Shown one piece after another: positions 28,612-37,287 of a DNA stretch of 64,000 bases. Both the position numbers and the translations under genes were made by a program. The stretch comes from AP-15 sp963700185 (GTDB lineage Bacteria > Pseudomonadota > Alphaproteobacteria > ATCC43930 > CGMCC-115725), in assembly GCA_963700185.1 (NCBI GenBank), contig CAVOWP010000013.1:1-64000 (forward strand), read 5' to 3'. Within the stretch, counting starts at the first letter, position 1; each line of letters opens with the position of its first letter. Below the pieces are notes generated by a model. It did not search any database, was not told the DNA's origin, and saw only the letters and a list, made by a program, of their open reading frames with translations.

Positions 28612-28637
28612 ATTAAGAAAGCAATCGGTTTCTTAAT
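28612..28637. promoter_or_regulatory. Palindromic operator between MFS gene and regulator
   Basis: ATTAAGAAA (28612-28620), an 8-bp spacer GCAATCGG, and TTTCTTAAT (28629-28637) form a perfect 9-bp inverted repeat 12 bp before the regulator ATG. A TATGAT at 28600-28605 is a plausible -10 element. The position suits autoregulation and control of the divergent exporter by the adjacent winged-helix protein. Confidence 0.6.
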
Positions 28638-28648
28638 GGGTCGCGAAC

Positions 28649-29290
28649 ATGCGGGCGGATAGCAGCAGCAGGCTTCTCTACACGCTTAAGTCACGCGGTC
28701 CGCAGGCGACCAGCGCGCTGGCGCGGGCGCTCGGCATCACTGTGGTCGGCGCCCGTCAGCATCTTGCTAGGCTGCATGCCGAGGGCCTCGTCGCCTTTGG
28801 CGACCAGGCGGGTGAAATCGGTCGTCCGAAGCGCTTCTGGCGCTTGACCGCGAAGGGGCACGGCCGTTTCCCAGACACCCACGGCGACCTCACGGTAAAT
28901 TTGATCGCCGGCATCCGTTCGGTGTTCGGCGAGGCGACGCTGGACCGCCTGATTGCGGCACGGCAGGAGGCGGCGGTGGCTGCCTACCAACGCGCGCTGG
29001 CGCCCTGCCCCGGCCTCGAAGATCGCGTCCGCACGCTCGTGCGCCTGCGTTCGGAAGAGGGCTACATGGCTGAGTTCGCGGCGGAGCCGGACGGCAGTTT
29101 CCTCTTGATCGAAAACCATTGCCCGATTTGCGCAGCGGCCAAGACGTGCCAGGGCTTCTGCCGGTCAGAACTGGAATTGTTTCGAGCCGCATTCGGCGCC
29201 GGAACGTCAGTCACGCGGCAGGAGCATCTTCTCTCCGACGGGCGGCGCTGTATCTATCGGGTGACAAGTCTAGCACGCACAGACAGTTGA
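28649..29290 (+). CDS. Winged-helix regulator with C-terminal cysteine cluster (COG2345/SufR-like)
   Basis: 213 residues. The N-terminal winged helix (about 5-75) has LKSRGPQATSALARALGITV and VGARQHLARLHAEGLV, then the wing GRPKRFWRLTAKG. The C-terminal half has cysteines at 158, 161, 167 and 171 (CPICAAAKTCQGFC), spacing C-x2-C-x5-C-x3-C, like the Fe-S or metal-binding end of the COG2345 regulators that include SufR. It is divergent from an exporter with a shared palindrome. It probably represses both genes and responds to redox state, a metal or cluster loss; the ligand is inferred only. Confidence 0.82.
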   Translation: MRADSSSRLLYTLKSRGPQATSALARALGITVVGARQHLARLHAEGLVAFGDQAGEIGRPKRFWRLTAKGHGRFPDTHGDLTVNLIAGIRSVFGEATLDRLIAARQEAAVAAYQRALAPCPGLEDRVRTLVRLRSEEGYMAEFAAEPDGSFLLIENHCPICAAAKTCQGFCRSELELFRAAFGAGTSVTRQEHLLSDGRRCIYRVTSLARTDS

Positions 29291-29540
29291 GCCTTCAAAC
29301 CGGGTTCTCCCGCTCGCGCCGCGTCGAGCCGATGACCGGTTTGGGGCATGAAGAGCCATTCCCGAGAAGGGTGGATTGCCGACCTTCGCCAGCCCGGTGG
29401 CGAACGGCTAACCGGCCTTCTCGCCCTTCCCGGAACGGGGAGATCCGACCCGAGCCGACCCTTGCCCACTGGGGAGTGGGCTCGGTTCTCGCGGATTGCG
29501 GCGGTCGGTGGTAGAATGGCGGATCGACAAGGAGGCAAAG

Positions 29541-30020
29541 ATGGCGATCGCGCGAACGATTTCTTTGGTGTCGCTTCTAGCCGTCGGCATGGTGACGTTG
29601 GCCCAAGCGCAGAACGCCAAGCCGCTGTTCATCGCCGCCGACATGGTGACGGGGCCTGGGGGAAGCGGTCCGCTGTGCGTTCTCCGCAGTCAGTTCATGA
29701 GAAAGGAAAGGGTCGCCTGGCGCATCCGCGTGCAGGACGCGACCGGTAAGCAACTCGACGACAAAGGCTTGAAAAGCGTCGTCGTTGAACTATCCGATGG
29801 GCAGAAGTTCCCGGCGCATTTCGGCGGCCACCCGCCGAAGGAGCCGACCGACTACCTCTGGTCGACCTCGTGGTCGATCGCCGCGGATTACCCGACCGGA
29901 ACCTTCAACTACAAGGTGGTAGCGACTGCATTGGACGGCACCACGCAGAGCTGGGAGCCTGTCAACAACAAGCTGTCCCTGCTGACGGTGATCCCAGGCA
30001 CTTTCGAACCCGGCAAGTAA
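29541..30020 (+). CDS. Secreted hypothetical protein
   Basis: 159 residues from ATG 29541, preceded by a strong aaggagg. A signal peptide is clear: MAIARTISLVSLLAVGMVTL ending at AQA. The mature part is beta-rich (CVLRSQFMRKERVAWRIRVQ, WSIAADYPTGTFNYKVVATA) and looks like an immunoglobulin-like sandwich with a single cysteine. No family is recognised. It is 7 bp upstream of the next gene on the same strand, whose product is also exported and Ig-like, so the two probably act together at the cell surface or in the periplasm. Confidence 0.8.
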   Translation: MAIARTISLVSLLAVGMVTLAQAQNAKPLFIAADMVTGPGGSGPLCVLRSQFMRKERVAWRIRVQDATGKQLDDKGLKSVVVELSDGQKFPAHFGGHPPKEPTDYLWSTSWSIAADYPTGTFNYKVVATALDGTTQSWEPVNNKLSLLTVIPGTFEPGK

Positions 30021-30027
30021 GCGCCCG

Positions 30028-31464
30028 ATGATCGGGAGGTTGGGCGCGGCGGCGCGCGGCGTCTTGTTCGCCGCCGTACTACTGGCCGCGGCTGCCGCAG
30101 TTGCGCAACTCGGCCGCGAGGCGCCGCTCGCGACGCCGCACGGCTTTGTCGGGCACATGACCGTGTCGCCCGAGCACGGCCCGCCGGGGACACCGGTGCG
30201 GGTCGCGGCGGAAGGGCTGCCGGCCGACACGGACTTCCAGCTGGTCTGGCGCACGGTCGAGGGAAGCTGGAAGGTGGCAGATGGGAAGTATCACGGTCGC
30301 GAATACGCGCCTGCCGCTTTCGAGATCGCCGCGGTGAAGACCGACGGGGCGGGCAGGCTCGCCGCGGCCTTCACTGTACCGGATGATTTCGGCTTCCTTC
30401 ACGATGTCGTGCTGCAGCAAGGCGAACGGGTTTTCATTCAGGCGGCCTTCTCCGTCGACATGTCGGTGACACTGTCGCCATCGGACGGCCCGGTGGGCAC
30501 GCCAATTACGATTGTGGTCAAAGGCATCGGCTGGCGGCCGCTCGAAAACAGCTGGATGCTGCTTTACGATAATCACTTTACCGGCTGGATTTCCGCGGTG
30601 ACCACCGCCGGCTTGGCGTCGTTCACAATCCCAGCGACGGGAGAGCCCGGCGTGCACGTGCTCGAGGTACTGCACGGCGAGTTTACCTTTCCCTACCGCA
30701 ATATGGGGCAGAGCCCCGAAGGCGGCCGGCCGCATTTCGCACTGCGCTTCACCGTCACCCCAGGCGCGCCGGTATTGCCGCCGCCGGGATCCGAGCAGGC
30801 GCAGCAGAGCGTGCGCAGGCTGTCGCCAGCCGGCGCGCTCACGGTGACACCGCCCTTCGCCGGTGTCAGCGAGCCGGTGGCGGTGAGCGGGGCCGGCGTT
30901 ACGCCGGGCGAGCGCTATGCGCTCGGGTGGACCACGGTCATCGGCAACCGCGTCGGCGGCCATGGCTGGAACGAAGCGTCGAGACCTGTCGCCGAGGCCG
31001 TGGCAGATTCATCGGGCCATGTCGAATTCCATTTCACTGTTCCCGACGATCTCGGCGGCGCGCATTTGCTCTCGGTCGAGGACGGCGCCGAGAAGCAAAT
31101 GGGCAGCTTTTGGATCAAGCCGACCGCGTTTCCGCTCGATGTCGTGCACGGTCCACCGGGAACACCTTTCGCTGTGCATTTGAAAGGTGTCGGCTGGACC
31201 GAGACCGCGAATATTTACACTGTCGTCTACGACAACAGCTATATCGGCTACGTCTGCGCGTTCAACAGCCAGGGCGATGTCGAGATCCCGTTGCAAGCGA
31301 CCGGCGACCCCGGCTGGCACTTCATTGACCTCTATCCCGCGATCTACCGCGGTGAAGAGCAGCGGCCGCGAAACTTCATGATCCCGCAGCTGACCTACGT
31401 GGCCGACCACCCCGGCGAGGACCTGCCGCACTTCGGCTTCGCCTTCGAGGTTACCGAGGAATAG
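30028..31464 (+). CDS. Exported Ig-like protein with internal duplication
   Basis: 478 residues starting with a signal peptide (cleavage near AAAAAVAQL). It contains repeated beta-sandwich units. A GPPGTPV / GPVGTPITIVVKGIGW / GPPGTPFAVHLKGVGW phrase recurs at about residues 50, 160 and 375. The last two are each followed by a similar LLYDNHFTGWISAV or VVYDNSYIGYVCAF stretch and a DPGWHFIDLYP/EPGVHVLEVLH stretch, so a unit of about 75 residues is duplicated. This resembles IPT/TIG-type cell-surface domains. It forms a two-gene operon with the upstream secreted protein. The role is unknown; a structural or binding protein is likely. Confidence 0.8.
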   Translation: MIGRLGAAARGVLFAAVLLAAAAAVAQLGREAPLATPHGFVGHMTVSPEHGPPGTPVRVAAEGLPADTDFQLVWRTVEGSWKVADGKYHGREYAPAAFEIAAVKTDGAGRLAAAFTVPDDFGFLHDVVLQQGERVFIQAAFSVDMSVTLSPSDGPVGTPITIVVKGIGWRPLENSWMLLYDNHFTGWISAVTTAGLASFTIPATGEPGVHVLEVLHGEFTFPYRNMGQSPEGGRPHFALRFTVTPGAPVLPPPGSEQAQQSVRRLSPAGALTVTPPFAGVSEPVAVSGAGVTPGERYALGWTTVIGNRVGGHGWNEASRPVAEAVADSSGHVEFHFTVPDDLGGAHLLSVEDGAEKQMGSFWIKPTAFPLDVVHGPPGTPFAVHLKGVGWTETANIYTVVYDNSYIGYVCAFNSQGDVEIPLQATGDPGWHFIDLYPAIYRGEEQRPRNFMIPQLTYVADHPGEDLPHFGFAFEVTEE

Positions 31465-31843
31465 TGCCAAATCCGGCTCCGTGGTGGCGCAGCTGACGTA
31501 GGCATTAGCGCCCCGGACTTCGCGGTTGGCACGAGTGACCGCAAAGGGTCGCACTGAGCCGGTATCTCGCGGACGGACGGATGGCTGATGTCCGCCCCGT
31601 AGCGGTCGACGACGGCGGTCCCGAAGATCAATCGGGCGGGGTGTCGGCATGAGTTGCTCAAGTGATTGGGAGATCGGGTAGTGGTGGAGTGCCGCGTCCA
31701 AGTCTGAGGCGCCTGATCGACGCGGAGCGCTGCTGACGGAGTAAGTCCACCTCGCGCCCGCCGCCGCCGAGCAGCGCGCGCGCCGGTCCAATCGACGCCG
31801 GCGGCGCCTGCGGTCGTTCCCGGCCGGCTGCCGCATCGGTCGA
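31465..31843. other. Intergenic region, convergent genes
   Basis: Between the Ig-like gene (plus) and the amidase (minus). Open frames here are Arg/Ser-rich and not protein-like. No terminator or repeat was recognised. Confidence 0.4.
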
Positions 31844-33367
31844 TTACAGCATTGGGGGCAGCGTGAAGCCGCCGAACTCGCGCTCGACCATGCCGGCGAA
31901 GGCGATCGTTGTGCGGTCGTCGAGAAAACCGCCAATGATCTGGACACCGATCGGCAGCCCGGTATCAGTGCGTCCGATCGGCGCTGTCGTCGCGGGCAGG
32001 CCATTGAGGGTGGCGGGGCCAGCCCAGGCGAGCTGATCGAAATACGATCTGTTCTGCCCATCAATGTCGAGTGCGCGCTTCGCCATCGGCGTGTGATCGT
32101 GCGGGAAGGCGGGGGTTGGCATCGCCGGGCACAACACAACGTCGACATCCTCGAACAACGCCAGCCAGCGGCCTCGTAATGCGGCACGCCGCCGGCTAGC
32201 CAAAATCCAATCGCAATGGCTGATCGTGAAGCCGCGCACGCGGCAAGCTGCGATGCTCTTATCGTCGGCTGACAAAGATCGGGCCCCGGCCATCACAGCC
32301 TCGCGCCTTTCGGTCGTCAGATCTGCCGCGAAAAATGCAGCCAACAATTCGACATAGGTTTGCGTCGTCAGCGCGAGGTCAGGCAGTTTCGGGCTGTCCC
32401 GCACGATACGCACGCCCAGCTTCGCCAAGCGTTCGGTCAATTCGTCGAGCGCTCCGGCCACACTGGCCGCGGTCGGGCAGAGCGGGTGCGCATCCATGAC
32501 CAAGGCGCGAAATCCCGCCAGCCGATCATGCCGCGGCGGCGGCAAGGCGAGCTGGTAGCCGACCCCCTCGGCTAGTTCGTCCGGCCCGGCCAGTACCGCC
32601 AATTCGAGCATCAGATCGGCGGCGCTCCGCGCCATCGGTCCGGCGACGGCGAGATCTCCGCGCACCGGCGCTACCGCGGTCTGCGGCGGACCCGCGCCGC
32701 GCTGCGGCACCAGATCGAGGGTCGGCTTATGAGAGAAGACGCCGCAAAAATGCGCCGGTGCCCGTAGTGAGCCTCCGATATCCGAGCCCAGTTCCAATGA
32801 CACGAAGCCAGCGGCCAGCGCCGCTGCGGCTCCGCCGGACGAACCACCGGGCGTGCGGGCAAGATCCCAGGGGTTGTTGGTCGTGCCGTAGATCTCATTG
32901 TAGCTCTGCCAATCGGCGAGCCCGATTGGCACGTTTGTCATGCCAAGCATGACCGCGCCAGCGGCCTTGAGCCTCTGCACTGGAAGGCAATCGGATTCGG
33001 CGCGCCAATCCCGAAAATTCGGGTAGCCCCAGGTTGTCGGCAGGCCGGCGATCGTGAACTGCTCCTTGACGGTCATCGGCAATCCAAGCAGCGGGCGACG
33101 CTCACCACGCGCGAGCGCGGCATCAGCATCGTCAGCTGCCGCGCGTGCCCGGTCGAAGTCGCGCACAACGATCGCGTTGATCTTTGGATCAAGCGTCTCG
33201 ATACGCGCAATCGCGTCGTCGACAAGCTCGCGGGAGGAGATCTGCCGCGTGGCGAGGGCCTGTAGCAGTTCGCCAGCAGTGCGGTACGCCAGCGCTACCT
33301 GGTCCTGTCTCGTTCTCGCACCGAACGGCAAGGCCTCGGTTGTGGCGGGCCTCGGTTTGGCTTCCAT
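31844..33367 (-). CDS. Amidase (amidase signature family)
   Basis: 507 residues from ATG 33367; the upstream in-frame extension is not conserved-looking. The amidase-signature Ser-cisSer-Lys triad is complete: Lys101 in LPMTVKEQF, Ser176 in TPGGSSGGAAAALAAG and nucleophile Ser200 in GSDIGGSLR. It hydrolyses an amide (or ester) to acid plus amine; substrate specificity cannot be read from sequence. Cytoplasmic, no signal peptide. It is a single gene with no operon partner. Confidence 0.92.
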   Translation of the reverse strand: MEAKPRPATTEALPFGARTRQDQVALAYRTAGELLQALATRQISSRELVDDAIARIETLDPKINAIVVRDFDRARAAADDADAALARGERRPLLGLPMTVKEQFTIAGLPTTWGYPNFRDWRAESDCLPVQRLKAAGAVMLGMTNVPIGLADWQSYNEIYGTTNNPWDLARTPGGSSGGAAAALAAGFVSLELGSDIGGSLRAPAHFCGVFSHKPTLDLVPQRGAGPPQTAVAPVRGDLAVAGPMARSAADLMLELAVLAGPDELAEGVGYQLALPPPRHDRLAGFRALVMDAHPLCPTAASVAGALDELTERLAKLGVRIVRDSPKLPDLALTTQTYVELLAAFFAADLTTERREAVMAGARSLSADDKSIAACRVRGFTISHCDWILASRRRAALRGRWLALFEDVDVVLCPAMPTPAFPHDHTPMAKRALDIDGQNRSYFDQLAWAGPATLNGLPATTAPIGRTDTGLPIGVQIIGGFLDDRTTIAFAGMVEREFGGFTLPPML

Positions 33368-33660
33368 GATGCCTCGCGGCTGTATCTGCCGCCATCTTAA
33401 ACCAAAACTGCTGCGAGTTTGGCCGAGTCCTTTTTCCGCGACCCTGGGGCTACCGCGAGCTGTTGTGCCCTCGCGGTGTTGCGGATGAATCAGGGGCCAG
33501 CAGGGTGCCTGGTCGAAGGCCCGCTCAAGGTCGAACGCCGCGGACGGGGATCTCGTGATCGAGCGTCGGAAGGGATGCTGAGACCCGTTGTTCGGATAGA
33601 TTGCCTCGCTCGCCAATCGGCAGGCGCTGGGAGGGCGTGGTCGGCTCAAAGGAGACGACC

Positions 33661-34158
33661 ATGGATGGCGAAATGCAGACGTCGCTGCGGCCGAAGAATC
33701 CCCCCTGGAACAAGGGGCGTATCACCGGGCAGAAGCGCCCGCTCAAACCGAAGGACGTTTGGGCGATCCGGGTCCGGCTACAACTGGAGCACCGAGCGCG
33801 CGACCTCGCTCTTTTCAATCTTGCCATCGATAGCAAACTCAGAGGCTGCGACCTTGTGAGGCTGCAAGTCGACGATGTCTGCGCCGGCGACCGAGTTCGA
33901 GACCGCGCCACTGTTATTCAGAAGAAAACAAGCCGGCCGGTTCAGTTCGAGATCACCGAACAGACCCGCGCCTCGATCCAAGCCTGGCTTCCGAAGGTCG
34001 ACGCGAAAAACGGCAAGTATCTCTTCCCGAGCCGCTTCCGGGCGCACCCGCACTTCTCGACACGACAGTATGCACGAATTGTCCACGCCTGGGTCGAGAG
34101 CACCGGGCTTGACGACTCCGCCTATGGCACGCATTCGATGCGGCGGACGAAGGTGTAA
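33661..34158 (+). pseudogene. Tyrosine integrase truncated by the IS21-like element
   Basis: From ATG 33661 the frame encodes a small phage-integrase family protein: KPKDVWAIRVRLQLEHRARD, then the catalytic arginine region NLAIDSKLRGCDLVRLQVDD, and HSMRRTK containing the HxxR box. The conserved end with the LGH motif and tyrosine nucleophile is missing; the frame stops in GTGTAA exactly where the IS begins (34154). Members of this family are about 200 residues, so roughly 40 are lost. The remainder is not found on the far side of the IS. Confidence 0.8.
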
Positions 34159-34263
34159 GCGCCGGAGCAAAAATCCCTCATTGAAGCGGCCGGTCGGTCC
34201 GGTTGCGCCGGAGTAAAATTACGGCAGCAGGTAGCCCTTTGGCGTAATGGCCGAGGGCGGGGG

Positions 34264-35763
34264 ATGAAGGTAGTGGAGCTTTATGGACGGGTTCGTTACG
34301 CGGTACAGATCGAGGGTCTGAGCCGACGGGAAGCGGCACGGCAGTTTGGGATCGACCCGCGGACAGTAGCCAAGATGCTGGCGTTCTCGGTTCCACCTGG
34401 GTACCGGCGGAGGCGGCCACCGGCGCGTCCGAAGCTCGATCCATTCACCGGGATCATCGACGGTATCCTGGCGGAGGATGGGGGCCGGCCGAGGAAGCAG
34501 CGGCATACCTCGAAGCGGATCTTCGAACGGCTTCGCGACGAGCACGGCTATGCCGGCGGGATCACCATTGTTAAGGACTACGTGCTGGCGCGCCGGCTGC
34601 GGCAGCGCGAGGTGTTCGTACCGCTGCGGCACGATCCTGGCCATGTGCAGGCGGATTTTGGTGAGGCGCAGGCGGAGATCGCCGGGGTGGAGCGCAAGAT
34701 CCACTTCTTTGCGATCGACCTGCCGCACAGCGACGCCTGCTTCGTGCAAGCCTATCCGGAGGAGACCACCGAAGCGTTTTGTGACGGGCACAACGCCGCG
34801 TTCAGTTTCTTCGGCGGCGTACCGAAGTCGATCCTCTACGACAATACGAAGCTGGCGGTGGCCCGCATCCTGGGCGATGGGACGCGGCAGCGGACGCGAG
34901 TGTTCAGCGAGCTGCAATCTCATTACCTGTTTGCCGACCGGTTCGGGCGTCCGGGTAAGGGGAACGACAAGGGCAAGGTCGAAGGGCTGGTCGGCTGGAT
35001 CCGCCGGAACCTGCTGGTGCCGGTACCGCGGGCGGCGAGCTTCACGGCACTGAACGAGCAGCTGCTCGAAGGTTGTCGCCGCCGGCTCGCCGATCGGCTG
35101 CGCGGTCACGACGAGACGATCGGCGAGCGCCTGGCGCGGGATCTGGCGGCCTTCCAAGACTTGCCGCCAGCACCCTATGACGCCTGCGAGAAGAAGGCGG
35201 CCCGGGTCAGCTCGCAGTCGCTGGTGCGCTATCGCGGCACCGACTACTCGGTACCGACCGTCTATGGCCACCGGGAAGTGGTAATCCGCGGCTATGTCCA
35301 TGAGGTGGTGATCTCCTGTGGGGCCGCGGTGATCGCCCGTCATCCGCGCTCCTATGAACGCGAGGACTTTGTCTTCGACCCGCTGCATTACTTGGCTTTG
35401 CTCGAACGCAAGATCGGCGCTCTCGACCAGGCGGCACCACTGGTCGGCTGGGCCCTGCCCGAGGAATTCGCCACATTGCGTCGCCTGATCGAAGCGCGCA
35501 TGGCCAAACGCGGCAAACGCGAGTTCGTCCAGGTGCTGCGGCTGCTGGAAGTGTTCCGCCGCGAGGACGTGCTGGCCGGCGTCAGAGAGGCCATCGCCCG
35601 TGGCGTGATCGGCTTTGACGCGGTCAAGCATCTGGTGCTGTGCCGGATCGAGCGTCGGCCGCCGCGGCTCGACTTGACGGTCTATCCCTACCTGCCGCGG
35701 GCTACCGTGGCGATAACATCAGCCAGGGCCTATCTCGACCTTCTTACCGGCGCCTCGGCGTGA
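34264..35763 (+). CDS. istA: IS21-family transposase IstA
   Basis: 499 residues. An N-terminal helix-turn-helix (19-40, LSRREAARQFGIDPRTVAKM) is followed by a DDE catalytic core: Asp131 in HVQADFGEA, Asp193 in SILYDNTK and Glu241 in KGKVEGLVG. A C-terminal Mu-type beta-barrel region has YRGTDYSVPTVYGHREVVIR. It catalyses strand transfer of the IS; IstB is its ATPase helper. The frame is intact and overlaps istB by 4 bp. Confidence 0.95.
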   Translation: MKVVELYGRVRYAVQIEGLSRREAARQFGIDPRTVAKMLAFSVPPGYRRRRPPARPKLDPFTGIIDGILAEDGGRPRKQRHTSKRIFERLRDEHGYAGGITIVKDYVLARRLRQREVFVPLRHDPGHVQADFGEAQAEIAGVERKIHFFAIDLPHSDACFVQAYPEETTEAFCDGHNAAFSFFGGVPKSILYDNTKLAVARILGDGTRQRTRVFSELQSHYLFADRFGRPGKGNDKGKVEGLVGWIRRNLLVPVPRAASFTALNEQLLEGCRRRLADRLRGHDETIGERLARDLAAFQDLPPAPYDACEKKAARVSSQSLVRYRGTDYSVPTVYGHREVVIRGYVHEVVISCGAAVIARHPRSYEREDFVFDPLHYLALLERKIGALDQAAPLVGWALPEEFATLRRLIEARMAKRGKREFVQVLRLLEVFRREDVLAGVREAIARGVIGFDAVKHLVLCRIERRPPRLDLTVYPYLPRATVAITSARAYLDLLTGASA

Positions 35764-36554
35764 GCGACACGCCCCAGCTTCTGCTCGCCCATCACCTGAA
35801 GGCACTCAGGCTGCCGAGCTTCCTACGCGAATACGACAAGCTTGCCCAGCAATGCGCTGCCGAAGGCGTCGACCACCCTCGTTATCTGCTGCGCCTGGCC
35901 GAGCTCGAATTGATCGACCGGGAACAGCGGATGGTCGAACGCCGTATCAAGGAGGCGCGGTTCCCGACGGTCAAGAGCCTGGACAGTTTCGAGTTCGCGG
36001 CGATCCCTTCGCTCAATAAGACATTGGTGCTGGAGCTTGCCCGCTGCGAGTACGTCGCTCGCCGAGAGAACGTGATTGCGGTCGGCAACAGCGGCACGGG
36101 GAAGACCCACATTGCTCTCGGATTGGGGCTGGCGGCCTGCCAGAAGGGCTTATCGGTCGGCTTCGTCACGGCCGCCGCTCTGGTCCATGAGCTGATCGAG
36201 GCCAGAGACGAGAAGCGCCTGCTACGCCTGCAGCGCCAGCTGGCTGGTTACAAGCTACTGATCATCGATGAACTCGGCTATGTACCCCTGTCGACGACCG
36301 GCGCCGAGTTGCTGTTCGAAGTCTTCAGCCAGCGCTACGAGCGCGGCTCCACCATTGTCACCAGCAATCTGCCATTCGACGAGTGGACCGGCGTGTTCGG
36401 GTCCGAGCGGCTGACCGGTGCGCTACTCGACCGGCTGACCCACCACGTCCACATTCTCGAAATGAACGGCGACAGCTATCGGCTCAAACAGAGCAAGCGA
36501 CGTCAGCGCCAGCCACAAGCAGCTGAGCTGAGCGACAACCAAACCCAGGCTTGA
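35760..36554 (+). CDS. istB: IS21-family helper ATPase IstB
   Basis: 264 residues from GTG 35760, which overlaps the istA stop (GTGA). AAA+ ATPase with Walker A GNSGTGKT at residues 109-116 and Walker B LLIIDELGY around 166-174, followed by sensor 1 TIVTSNLPF. IstB binds DNA, selects the target and activates IstA. An earlier in-frame start would extend into istA and is unlikely. Confidence 0.95.
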   Translation: MSDTPQLLLAHHLKALRLPSFLREYDKLAQQCAAEGVDHPRYLLRLAELELIDREQRMVERRIKEARFPTVKSLDSFEFAAIPSLNKTLVLELARCEYVARRENVIAVGNSGTGKTHIALGLGLAACQKGLSVGFVTAAALVHELIEARDEKRLLRLQRQLAGYKLLIIDELGYVPLSTTGAELLFEVFSQRYERGSTIVTSNLPFDEWTGVFGSERLTGALLDRLTHHVHILEMNGDSYRLKQSKRRQRQPQAAELSDNQTQA

Positions 36555-37287
36555 TAGCGAAATAAAAAAGCCTGGTAGCGCGGCAACCTGGATAGAATGC
36601 TGCATTGCCTCGCCTGGAATGCTGCCCGAGGCTAACCTATTGCCTCATCTGATTTGCTACCGACCGATTTTCATCGGCGGGGCCAATGGATAAGGCGGAT
36701 CAGCATGTCGCGTGCGACGAGGTGCGTAAGTGGCGGCGTAGCTGGCCAGCAAAAGCCCTATGGATTTGCCGCTGCGCTTGGACGACGCCAGCGCGTCGCC
36801 CACAACTCCACAGGGCCCACAACATCAAGTAATATAATTCACATTGAATAAAGAAAAGAGAAGCGTGCCTCGAGAGAGAACAGTGAGGTAACGGGAGCCG
36901 GTTGGGCGAGGCTATGGCCCGACAACTCGGTAACATTCTCTCGTGAGGCAATTCGGCTTCTCATCCTGTTTGTCGCCCAGCAAAAGCCTTCCCGTAGGGG
37001 TCTTTGGCATCCATCCGTGATGCAGTTTCACCCCGGCCCGCTGATGCATATTCTCTCCGGCGTTGACATAATGCGCTCAGACCCGATGATAACCGCGTTT
37101 CCGACCCGGTGATAAGCGGGTGTTGTACTAAACCGCTGCGCGGTAGTTCTTTGATTAAACTACGAATTTTCAGTTTTATAGGCTCGTTGGTAGCAACCGT
37201 CCAGCACGTCCCTCTGGTCTGACAACTCCATTGCGAGACGATGCGCCGGCGCCCTGTGGCGCTGCTCGTCTCATAACGGAGTTGTCA
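36555..37287. other. Mobile-element debris between IS21-like and IS91-like modules
   Basis: No gene is recognised. An AT-rich patch lies at 36830-36870. At 37046-37068 the minus strand reads TGTCAACGCCGGAGAGAATA, like an IS21-type terminus. From 37080 to 37115 the motif tgataaccgcg/tgataagcggg repeats. The last stretch before the integrase probably contains its promoter. Confidence 0.4.

Larger units (their letters stand above)
34154..36600 (+). mobile_element. IS21-family insertion sequence (right end uncertain)
   Basis: The left end is TGTAAGCGCCGGAGCAAAAA at 34154. A second internal copy of the motif, TTGCGCCGGAGTAAAATTA, lies near 34203, the multiple-terminal-repeat layout of IS21. istA and istB overlap. 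No matching right end is seen just after istB. The nearest candidate, the reverse complement TGTCAACGCCGGAGAGAATA, ends at 37068, 514 bp beyond istB, without a target duplication, so the element may be deleted or nested on the right. Confidence 0.75.

Noticed and set aside
37046..37068. Right end of the IS21-like element
   Set aside because: The motif fits an IS21 terminus but is 514 bp beyond istB and lacks a matching target duplication, so it is kept only as a possibility.
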